DNA of 12,434 bases, from contig JAGZDD010000108.1 of the NCBI GenBank assembly GCA_018369015.1, forward strand, positions 1-12,434, written 5' to 3'. Below, one piece after another: positions 6,919 to 12,434 of this stretch; position 1 is the first letter of the stretch; each line of letters opens with the position of its first letter. Origin of the DNA: Clostridiales bacterium (GTDB taxonomy: Bacteria > Bacillota > Clostridia > Lachnospirales > Lachnospiraceae). The position numbers and the translations under genes were made by a program. The notes beneath the pieces were generated by a model. It did no database searches. It was given only the letters and a program-made list of their open reading frames with translations, and was not told where the DNA came from.

Positions 6919-8406
6919 ATGACAATGGCAGACAAACCATTAAATGTGGTGTGGTTTTGCACGGACCAGCAGCGGTGGGATACGATTCACGGGCTGGGAA
7001 ACCCGTATATAAAAACACCGAATATTGATAAGTTTCTTGAGGAGGGCGTGGCATTTACCCGGGCCTATACCCAGGCGCCGATCTGCTCGCCCAGCCGATC
7101 CTGCTTTCTTACCGGGCGCTATCCAAGGACGACAAAGACGATGGCGAACGGCAATGAATTTTATTCTAAAGATGAAAAGCTGGTGACACGGCTGTTAGCG
7201 GACCATGGGTATATATGCGGCCTTTCGGGAAAGCTTCATTTAACGTCTGCTCAGGGTAAGATGGAAACGCGCACCGATGACGGTTATTCTTATATGCAGT
7301 GGAGCGAGCATCCAAATAATGACTGGCCGGGCGGAGAAAACGATTATCAAAACTGGCTGAACGAAAAGGGCGTAAAATGGGAGAATATTTACGGCGGGGA
7401 ATACCCGAGCATGTCCTCCTGGCCCCCGGTGCGCAACCCGAATTTTACCGGGAAGACCGTCGGCGTTCCGGCACAGTACCACCAGACGACCTGGTGTGTG
7501 GAAAAGGCCATTGAATTTATTGAGCAGAACAAAGACAGCGGGAAGCCGTGGCTGATAAGCTTAAATCCTTATGACCCCCATCCGCCCTTAGATCCGCCTC
7601 AGGCGTACAAAGACCGGTTAAAAATTGAAGATATGCCCCTGCCCTTATGGGAGGAAGGGGAGCTTGACAATAAGCCGCCGCACCAGCAAAAAGATTTTAT
7701 CCAGGGAGGCCAGGACGGCCAGGCAGAGCCTTATTTGTCGCTGACCGATGAAGACCGGAGAGAGCGTTTTCGGGATTATTATGCTGAAATTGAGCTTGTG
7801 GACGATCAGTTCGGCCGTTTGTTAGCTTATCTGGACGAGATTGGAGAGAGGGAGAATACCCTTGTAATTTATATGAGCGATCATGGGGAAATGAACGGCG
7901 ACCACGGCCTTTACTGGAAAGGCGCCTATTTTTACGAAGCTCTTGTCCATGTGCCGTTAATCATGTCCTGCCCGTCTAAAATATTGAAGGGAATGAAAAG
8001 CGACGCCCTTGTAGAGCTTGTTGACATTGCCCCGACCATTATGGAGCTGGCAGGCTACGAGGTTCCCTATTATATGCAGGGAAAGAGCCTTGTGCCAATC
8101 CTTACCGGCAAACAAGATCCCCATTACCACAAGGACTCCGTCTACTGCGAATATTACCGGGGGCTTAAAGGAACCCATGAGGATATTTTTGCAACCATGT
8201 ATTATGACGGCAGATATAAGCTTGTCAGCTATCACGGAAAAGATTACGGGGAGCTTTACGACCACAAACAGGATCCGGAAGAATTTCACAATCTTTGGGA
8301 TCAGCCGGAATATGAAGCTTTGAAAAATGAATTAATCCGCAAAAATTTTGACAGTGCGATTTTAAAAAATATGGATTATTCTATGCACAGGATTTATGAG
8401 TATTAG
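6919..8406 (+). CDS. Cytoplasmic sulfatase 2 (formylglycine type, Cys subtype)
   Basis: This second sulfatase-superfamily enzyme has about 495 residues. The motif CSPSR with Cys56 is followed by CFLTGRYPRT. The N-terminal metal motif is TDQQRWDT (Asp16, Gln17), as in choline-sulfatase and phosphonate-monoester-hydrolase-like branches. The later metal pair is Asp321-His322 in SDHGEMNGDHG. DPHPPLDPP corresponds to DPHEP in sulfatase 1. No signal peptide is present, so it is cytoplasmic. The reading frame can open at GTG 6916, ATG 6919 or ATG 6925. I chose 6919 because GGAAAGG at 6907-6913 precedes it by 5 bases, but 6925 is also plausible. It follows the stop of sulfatase 1 almost directly. The different metal motif suggests a different substrate or sulfate position, not a simple duplicate. 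A phosphodiester or phosphonate substrate cannot be excluded. Confidence 0.87.
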   Translation: MTMADKPLNVVWFCTDQQRWDTIHGLGNPYIKTPNIDKFLEEGVAFTRAYTQAPICSPSRSCFLTGRYPRTTKTMANGNEFYSKDEKLVTRLLADHGYICGLSGKLHLTSAQGKMETRTDDGYSYMQWSEHPNNDWPGGENDYQNWLNEKGVKWENIYGGEYPSMSSWPPVRNPNFTGKTVGVPAQYHQTTWCVEKAIEFIEQNKDSGKPWLISLNPYDPHPPLDPPQAYKDRLKIEDMPLPLWEEGELDNKPPHQQKDFIQGGQDGQAEPYLSLTDEDRRERFRDYYAEIELVDDQFGRLLAYLDEIGERENTLVIYMSDHGEMNGDHGLYWKGAYFYEALVHVPLIMSCPSKILKGMKSDALVELVDIAPTIMELAGYEVPYYMQGKSLVPILTGKQDPHYHKDSVYCEYYRGLKGTHEDIFATMYYDGRYKLVSYHGKDYGELYDHKQDPEEFHNLWDQPEYEALKNELIRKNFDSAILKNMDYSMHRIYEY

Positions 8407-8418
8407 GGAGTGATAAAA

Positions 8419-9465
8419 ATGGATGGAACAATGAAGGTGGCAGTCATGCAGGGGATTGGGAAAATGGAGCTGATCCGGCGGCCGATCCCTGTTCCAAAAG
8501 AGGATGAAGTTCTCATAAAAATTGAATATGTGGGCGTGTGTGGTTCGGATCTGCATTATTATGAGTCCGGCGCTATTGGGAACTATGTGGTTAAGCCGCC
8601 CTTTGTGCTGGGCCATGAGTGCGGCGGAACTGTTGTAGAGGCTGGGGCAAAAGTAACCCACTTAAAGCCGGGCGATAAGGTTGCCTTAGAGCCGGGAAAG
8701 ACCTGCGGGAAATGCCGCTTTTGCCGGGAGGGCAAATACAATCTGTGCAAAGATGTTATTTTCTTTGCAACACCCCCGGTGGACGGCGTTTTCCAGGAAT
8801 ATGTGGCCCATGAAGCCGGGCTGTGCTTTAAGATTCCCGATACAATGGACACTATGGAGGCCGCCCTTATTGAGCCGCTGGCCGTGGGCTTCCATGCAGC
8901 AAAGCAGGGCGAAGCCCATCTCGGGCAGACTGCCGTTGTTTTTGGCGCCGGCTGCATTGGGCTTGTATCGATGATGGCCTGCGCGGCGATGGGCGTTTCC
9001 AGGGTGATCGTTGTGGATGTTATGGAAAAGCGACTTGAAAAAGCCAAAGAGCTGGGCGCCTTTTCTGCCATTAACGCGAGCACCTGCAACGCCGTCGAAA
9101 AAATCATGGAACTCACTGGCGGAGAAGGCGCTGACCTGGCCATTGAAACCGCAGGCACCCAGATAACAGCCAATCAGGCCATCCATGCGGTACGCAAGGG
9201 CTCAAATATTGTCCTTGTGGGTTATGGAAAGACCGGTAAGATGGATCTGGAGATGAGTTTAGCCCTTGATAAGGAAGTGACCTTTAAAACTGTGTTCCGT
9301 TACCGCCATATTTATCCTATGGCAATTGACGCTGTCGCGGCAGGCAAGGTCAATTTAAAAGGGATTGTCACAAATACATTTACATTGGATGATATTCAAA
9401 ACGCCATGGATCAGAGCGTCAATGACAAGGCGAATATTGTTAAAAGCGTTATTGCTGTTGGGTGA
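8419..9465 (+). CDS. Zinc-dependent medium-chain dehydrogenase, sorbitol/L-iditol dehydrogenase-like
   Basis: This is predicted to oxidise a secondary alcohol or polyol with NAD+. Catalytic zinc ligands are visible as Cys41 (GVCGSDLHYY), His66-Glu67 (LGHEC) and Glu152 (IEPLAVG). The structural zinc site has four cysteines at 96, 99, 102 and 110. The Rossmann fold shows GAGCIG at 176-181 and Asp200 at the end of the second strand, which favours NAD over NADP. The length of 348 residues is typical of sorbitol/threonine-dehydrogenase-like members. The start at 8419 is preferred to GTG 8410 because AGGGAG (8405-8410) lies 8 bases ahead. It is the last gene of the operon, 12 bases after sulfatase 2, so its substrate may be the alcohol freed by desulfation; this is inference. 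Confidence 0.9.
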   Translation: MDGTMKVAVMQGIGKMELIRRPIPVPKEDEVLIKIEYVGVCGSDLHYYESGAIGNYVVKPPFVLGHECGGTVVEAGAKVTHLKPGDKVALEPGKTCGKCRFCREGKYNLCKDVIFFATPPVDGVFQEYVAHEAGLCFKIPDTMDTMEAALIEPLAVGFHAAKQGEAHLGQTAVVFGAGCIGLVSMMACAAMGVSRVIVVDVMEKRLEKAKELGAFSAINASTCNAVEKIMELTGGEGADLAIETAGTQITANQAIHAVRKGSNIVLVGYGKTGKMDLEMSLALDKEVTFKTVFRYRHIYPMAIDAVAAGKVNLKGIVTNTFTLDDIQNAMDQSVNDKANIVKSVIAVG

Positions 9466-9542
9466 TAGGCACTACGGCAATATCCGGAGCAAGAGAGCGC
9501 TTGGGCGCGGCTTAAAAACAGTATCATAAAAATGATTTTTGG

Positions 9543-9574
9543 GAAATGGCACAGCCTGCGGGCTGTGCCATTTC
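9543..9574. terminator. Hairpin between convergent operons, possible bidirectional terminator
   Basis: A perfect 14-bp stem (9543-9556 with 9561-9574) encloses a 4-base loop TGCG. It stands between the ends of the dehydrogenase gene (plus) and ilvN (minus), where both transcripts must stop. Neither side has a textbook U-tract directly at the stem. On the minus strand CCCAAAAATCATTTTT follows; on the plus strand a C/T-rich stretch follows. It may act as a terminator for both operons, as an RNA 3'-end stabiliser, or need Rho. Confidence 0.6.
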
Positions 9575-9606
9575 TCCGCTTTCTCTGCGTCTAAAGCCAA
9601 AACGCC

Positions 9607-10116
9607 TTACCGTTCCATAATACTAATTGATTCAATACCAACGCTGCCGCCCCGGACAACCTCGATACTTTTAAATTCCTCCTTCATCAGCTTAATGACC
9701 GCGTCATTTTTTGTGGCTGTCTGGACAAATTCTAAAAGAAGGCTGTCACGGCCATAGTCAATGACCTTCGCCTTAAAGGTTTCGGCAATCTGGAAAAGGG
9801 CGGTTTTGTCCTCCAGGGTGCAGTTTTTTACCTTCACATATAAAATTTCCTTCATCCGCACAAAAATATCTGTAAAATCAATAACCTTGATAACCTCAAT
9901 CATCCGGTTGAGCTGCTTTTTTATTTGCTCAAAGGTTTCATCGTCGCTGACGGTGGCAATCGTCATGCGGGAAACCGTAGGGTCCTCTGTCGTGCCGACC
10001 GTGAGGCTGTCTAAATTATAAGATTTCCCGGAAAAAAGCCCGGAGATTTTCGAGAGCACGCCGACCTGATTTTCAACATAAAGTGAAATCCATCTTTTTT
10101 TCATCCCTTTATCCAT
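9607..10116 (-). CDS. ilvN: Acetolactate synthase small (regulatory) subunit
   Basis: This is the regulatory subunit of acetohydroxyacid synthase, binding valine to feedback-inhibit the large subunit and also raising its activity. An N-terminal ACT domain (about residues 5-80) begins RWISLYVENQVGVLSKISGLFSG, with YNLDSLTVG and the family's SRMTIATV strand. The C-terminal half (about 90-165) carries VKVKN, FQIAETFKAKVID and the ending VRGGSVGIE, where the family usually has R-S/T-G. At 169 residues it matches the short ilvN/ilvH type. The ribosome binding site CCTCCT (10124-10129 on plus, AGGAGG on minus) lies just beyond the ilvB stop codon, 13 bases separate the genes, and translation is likely coupled. 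ilvH is an equally used symbol for this protein. Confidence 0.93.
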   Translation of the reverse strand: MDKGMKKRWISLYVENQVGVLSKISGLFSGKSYNLDSLTVGTTEDPTVSRMTIATVSDDETFEQIKKQLNRMIEVIKVIDFTDIFVRMKEILYVKVKNCTLEDKTALFQIAETFKAKVIDYGRDSLLLEFVQTATKNDAVIKLMKEEFKSIEVVRGGSVGIESISIMER

Positions 10117-10129
10117 GAAGTTTCCTCCT

Positions 10130-11848
10130 TTAACAATCCATAATCATATCTTCGAGTGTTCCGCCGGGTTTGATCATCGGATATACCATTTCCTCCGGGC
10201 TGATAATAAATTCGATGAGTGTCGGCGTCAATGTATTTTTCACAGCCTCATCAAAGGCCGGAACGATTTCCTCGCGTTTCGTGACACGAAAGCCTTTAGC
10301 GCCGTAGCTTTGGGCAAGACGGACAAAATCCGGCGTATATTCCGGATATTCCCGGCCCTCGGTGCGGCGGGAGAGGGCGCCGGCCTTTAAATTCGTCATG
10401 GCGTAGCGCTTGCCGTAAAAGAGCTTTTGCCATTGGCGGACCATGCCAAGATATTCATTATTAAAAATACATATAATGACCGGAAGCTCTTCAAGAACTG
10501 CGGTGGCCATTTCCTGAATATTCATCTGAATCCCGCCGTCGCCGGAAATAACAATGACCGGTGTATCAGGATTGCCGATTTTAGCGCCAATGCCTCCGGG
10601 CAGGCCATAGCCCATAGTGCCAAGCCCTCCGGACATGACAAGACGCTTTTGCTGCGTAATATCTGCATACTGGGTCACAAGCATCTGGTGCTGGCCAACA
10701 TCTGTCACGATAATGGCTTTATCAAAGCGGGAATTTATTTCGCCGATAATGTCTAAGGGGCTTAAGCCGTGGGTCTTTCGCATGGTCAGCGGATGTTCAT
10801 TGCGCCATTCCAAAATCCGGGCGATCCATTTTTCCGTGCGGCAGGGCTGCACATATTCATCCATTTTTAAAAGGGCCTCCCTGGCGTCGGCAACGATAGG
10901 CACATGGACATGGATGTTTCTGGAAATGGAAGCCGTGTCAATATCAATATGGACGATCTGGGCGTTTGGGGCAAACTCATGGAGCTTTCCGGTAATCCGG
11001 TCGTTAAAGCGTGTTCCAATAGAAAAGAGCAGGTCGCAATTGCTGACAGCCATATTTGCCCCGTAAGCGCCGTGCATTCCGATATTCCCCATAAACAGGG
11101 GATGCTTTGTGGAAATGGCGCCCCGGCCCATAATTGTTGTTACGACAGGCACCTGGGTTTTTTCGGCAATCTTTGTAAAAATGTCTCCGGCCCCGGCGAT
11201 ATTAATGCCGCCTCCGGCAAGGAAAAGGGGCCGTTTGGCGCTGTGGAGCATTTTGATTGCCCGTTTTAGCTGCCCGATATGGACGGCTGTGTTGGGCTTG
11301 TAGCCCCGGATGTTCACCGCTTTGGGATATTCTCCGCTTCCAAGCTCCGACATAACGTCTTTGGGAAGGTCGATTAAGACAGGGCCAGGGCGCCCGGTGC
11401 GGGCGATATAGAACGCATCCTTGATAATCCGGCCAAGATCTTCACGGCTGCGCACGGTGACACTGTATTTTGTAATATTTCTTGTAATCCCCACAATGTC
11501 CACCTCCTGGAAGGCGTCGTTTCCAATAAGGTAGCGGGCAACCTGCCCGGTAAAGCACACAAGGGGAACGCTGTCATAATTGGCCGTGGCAAGGCCGGTG
11601 ACAAGATTAGTAGCGCCGGGGCCGCTGGTGACAAGGCAGACGCCTACCTTGCCCGTTGTCCTCGCATAAGCGTCTGCTTCATGGACAAGGGCCTGCTCAT
11701 GCCGGGGCAGGATAATTTTGACCGTATTTTGTTTATAAAGCTCATCACTAAGATCAATGGTACAGGCGCCGGGATAGCCAAAGAGTACCTCAACACCTTC
11801 TTCCTTTAATGCTTTTACAAGTAATTTGTTTCCTGAGATCTGACGCAT
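10130..11848 (-). CDS. ilvB: Acetolactate synthase large (catalytic) subunit
   Basis: This thiamine-diphosphate and FAD enzyme condenses two pyruvates to 2-acetolactate, or pyruvate with 2-oxobutyrate, the first common step of valine, leucine and isoleucine synthesis. The catalytic Glu51 lies in PRHEQ, followed by LVTSGPGATNLVTGLATA. The ThDP/Mg motif starts at about residue 436 with GDGGIQ and ends at FNN. TDVGQHQM, GGLGTMGYGLP and MVRQWQ are family hallmarks. The start at 11848 is chosen because AGGAGG (11855-11860 on plus as CCTCCT) lies 6 bases ahead, giving 572 residues, a normal length. The frame stays open 26 codons further, but that stretch is a terminator hairpin and leader RNA. Expression is expected to depend on the T-box leader upstream, and the product pairs with IlvN. 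Confidence 0.95.
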   Translation of the reverse strand: MRQISGNKLLVKALKEEGVEVLFGYPGACTIDLSDELYKQNTVKIILPRHEQALVHEADAYARTTGKVGVCLVTSGPGATNLVTGLATANYDSVPLVCFTGQVARYLIGNDAFQEVDIVGITRNITKYSVTVRSREDLGRIIKDAFYIARTGRPGPVLIDLPKDVMSELGSGEYPKAVNIRGYKPNTAVHIGQLKRAIKMLHSAKRPLFLAGGGINIAGAGDIFTKIAEKTQVPVVTTIMGRGAISTKHPLFMGNIGMHGAYGANMAVSNCDLLFSIGTRFNDRITGKLHEFAPNAQIVHIDIDTASISRNIHVHVPIVADAREALLKMDEYVQPCRTEKWIARILEWRNEHPLTMRKTHGLSPLDIIGEINSRFDKAIIVTDVGQHQMLVTQYADITQQKRLVMSGGLGTMGYGLPGGIGAKIGNPDTPVIVISGDGGIQMNIQEMATAVLEELPVIICIFNNEYLGMVRQWQKLFYGKRYAMTNLKAGALSRRTEGREYPEYTPDFVRLAQSYGAKGFRVTKREEIVPAFDEAVKNTLTPTLIEFIISPEEMVYPMIKPGGTLEDMIMDC

Positions 11849-11881
11849 AGCAATCCTCCTTTGATATATGAAATAATAAAA

Positions 11882-11904
11882 AGAATCCTGCTTTGCAGGA
11901 TTCT
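11882..11904 (-). terminator. Intrinsic terminator directly upstream of the ilvB ribosome binding site
   Basis: Read on the minus strand, a perfect 10-bp stem with a 3-base loop (arms 11895-11904 and 11882-11891, core GAATCCTGC/GCAGGATTC) is followed by TTTTTATTATTT. It stands about 22 bases before the ilvB ribosome binding site and after the T-box's own terminator. Its shape is that of a strong factor-independent terminator pointing into ilvB. It belongs to the palindromic segment described separately. Confidence 0.75.
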
Positions 11905-11971
11905 CCGCCTGCGGCGGGTCGCGCAAGCGGCATTTTCCATTCCGCCGCAGTGCGATCCAAAGCGGAGCGTT

Positions 11972-12017
11972 TTTTTATTTCACAGGAAATTCGGAGGAAT
12001 TTCCTATGAAATAAAAA
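11972..12017. repeat. 20-bp inverted repeat overlapping the T-box terminator U-tract
   Basis: Arms 11972-11991 and 11998-12017 pair at 19 of 20 positions around the loop CGGAGG; the exception (11983/12006) becomes a G-U pair in minus-strand RNA. The outer five pairs are made by the U-tract of the T-box terminator and a matching A-run. On the plus strand it carries SD-like GGAGG in the loop. Confidence 0.7.
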
Positions 12018-12272
12018 GCCCTAAGCAAAAATTGCTTAGGGCGAAATTATCCGCGGTACCACCTAAATTCAGAGCATAAGCTCTGCACTTTACTGTTCCC
12101 TTATAACGCAGGGATACGTTGACGCCTACTAAAACCCTTGACGGCTGTTTCGGGCCACTGCTCGGGGGCTACTTCCATAAGAATGTCACGAAGGCTTTCA
12201 CCGGCCGCCTTCTCTCTGTGGAAACATAAATCTTATGTACTCCTCCCTGTCATTGCATTTTTGCGATAAGTT
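12013..12272 (-). promoter_or_regulatory. T-box leader of ilvBN, probable valine specifier
   Basis: The leader senses uncharged tRNA and allows read-through into ilvB. The T-box sequence AGGTGGTACCGCGG is at 12064-12051 (read on minus), with core UGGUACCGCG. Stem III is CAGAGC/GCTCTG at 12085-12070. In Stem I, AGTA (12241-12238) is followed by CATAAGA (12237-12231) pairing with TCTTATG (12182-12176), and AGAGAG of the distal bulge lies at 12217-12212. The 3' side of the internal loop then reads GAA-GTA-G before CCC, which pairs with GGG at the base, so the specifier is most likely GTA (12172-12170), valine. This suits an acetolactate synthase operon. The specifier is assigned by my own fold and is less certain than the class. 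Confidence 0.93.
12018..12042 (-). terminator. T-box intrinsic terminator
   Basis: On the minus strand an 11-bp perfect stem (12042-12032 with 12028-12018, ends GCCCTAAG/CTTAGGGC) with a 3-base loop is followed by TTTTTATTT. Its 5' arm contains CCTAA, which can instead pair with TTAGG next to the T-box motif (12062-12066). The terminator and antiterminator folds are therefore mutually exclusive, as expected for a T-box. Confidence 0.92.
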
Positions 12273-12278
12273 AGAGAT

Positions 12279-12307
12279 ATTATAGCTTTTGTCAGTTAAT
12301 ATGTCAA
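12279..12307 (-). promoter_or_regulatory. Consensus sigma-A promoter of the T-box-ilvBN operon
   Basis: On the minus strand TTGACA (12307-12302) and TATAAT (12284-12279) both match the consensus exactly, with a 17-base spacer. Transcription should begin near 12272, just before T-box Stem I. A promoter of this strength with regulation placed in the leader is typical of T-box operons. Confidence 0.9.
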
Positions 12308-12348
12308 GATATAAAATAAAATATGAAAATTCATAGTAACAGTTCAGC

Positions 12349-12409
12349 CAGCCGAAAGTACCAGGCACAAATCGGGCTTGCACGAATTTGTGCCTGGTAC
12401 TTTCGGCTG
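12349..12409. repeat. 24-bp perfect inverted repeat (REP-like palindrome)
   Basis: Arms at 12349-12372 and 12386-12409 are perfectly complementary over 24 bases (starting CAGCCGAAAGTACCAGGCAC) with a 13-base centre CGGGCTTGCACGA. No T-run follows on either strand, so it is a poor terminator. It lies 42 bases upstream of the ilv promoter's -35 box. The GTGCCTGGTACTTT core resembles palindromes found near REP-associated tyrosine transposases; this is from memory and not verified. What lies beyond the window edge is unknown. Confidence 0.7.
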
Positions 12410-12434
12410 AGGGAGCGCCCGATGATGAGCAAAG

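Larger units (their letters stand above)
11867..12018. repeat. Palindrome-rich segment of about 138 bases flanked by direct repeats, probable inserted element
   Basis: The near-identical sequences TATGAAATAATAAAAAG (11867-11883) and TATGAAATAAAAAG (12005-12018) flank a dense set of inverted repeats. These are a 10-bp hairpin (11882-11904), a 9-bp perfect pair CTGCGGCGG/CCGCCGCAG (11909-11917 and 11942-11950) within CTCCGC/GCGGAG arms, and a 20-bp near-perfect hairpin (11972-12017). T-runs follow the stems on both strands. There is no gene inside. Removing one repeat copy plus the interior would place the T-box terminator immediately ahead of the ilvB ribosome binding site, as in ordinary T-box genes. 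A MITE- or REP-like insertion is the best reading. Confidence 0.6.

Noticed and set aside
8583..9186. Two long minus-strand open frames (196 and 166 codons) opposite the dehydrogenase
   Set aside because: They overlap each other and the zinc-binding coding sequence, and show no protein-family features.
11849..11926. N-terminal extension of IlvB by 26 codons
   Set aside because: The extra codons run through a terminator hairpin and the ribosome binding site; the conserved family N-terminus and a 6-base-spaced AGGAGG support 11848.
11877..12018. CRISPR-like array from the repeated hairpins
   Set aside because: The repeats are inverted, unequal and lack regularly sized unique spacers.
12198..12383. 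Possible 61-codon leader peptide on the minus strand ahead of ilvB
   Set aside because: It starts upstream of the promoter, inside the 24-bp repeat, and overlaps T-box Stem I; no run of Val, Leu or Ile codons is present.

Overview
The window looks like chromosomal DNA of a gut-type anaerobic Firmicute, probably a Clostridia/Lachnospiraceae member. The grounds are strong AGGAGG ribosome binding sites, consensus sigma-A promoters, a T-box leader, a clostridial-type lipoprotein, and sulfatases of the Cys type, which anaerobes mature with a radical-SAM enzyme. The genus cannot be fixed from the sequence alone.

Left block (1-9465, plus strand). The 3' part of a LacI-family regulator is followed by a 447-base gap. 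The gap ends in a near-consensus promoter with a 14-bp perfect palindrome just downstream of it, a likely operator. Then comes one tight operon: a NitT/TauT-type substrate-binding lipoprotein, two different permeases, two different ATPases, two cytoplasmic formylglycine sulfatases and a zinc-dependent polyol/alcohol dehydrogenase. The simplest reading is that a small organosulfate is imported intact, desulfated inside the cell and the freed alcohol oxidised. The substrate is not shown by the sequence. The two ATPases carry complementary defects: Asn in place of the H-loop His in one, and LSASM in place of LSGGM in the other. This predicts a heterodimer with one normal and one degenerate ATP site, which is unusual for an importer.

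Right block (9607-12307, minus strand). This is acetolactate synthase, ilvB followed by ilvN, preceded by a perfect-consensus promoter and a full T-box leader whose specifier reads best as GUA (valine). A 14-bp hairpin lies between the two convergent operons. Between the T-box terminator and the ilvB ribosome binding site sits a palindrome-rich segment of about 138 bases. It carries an extra intrinsic terminator facing ilvB and is flanked by near-identical direct repeats, so it looks like an inserted element. Upstream of the T-box promoter, at the right edge, is a 24-bp perfect inverted repeat of REP-like appearance.

The two blocks are functionally independent. The most interesting parts are the organosulfate import and desulfation operon with its asymmetric transporter, and the palindromic insertion in the T-box leader.
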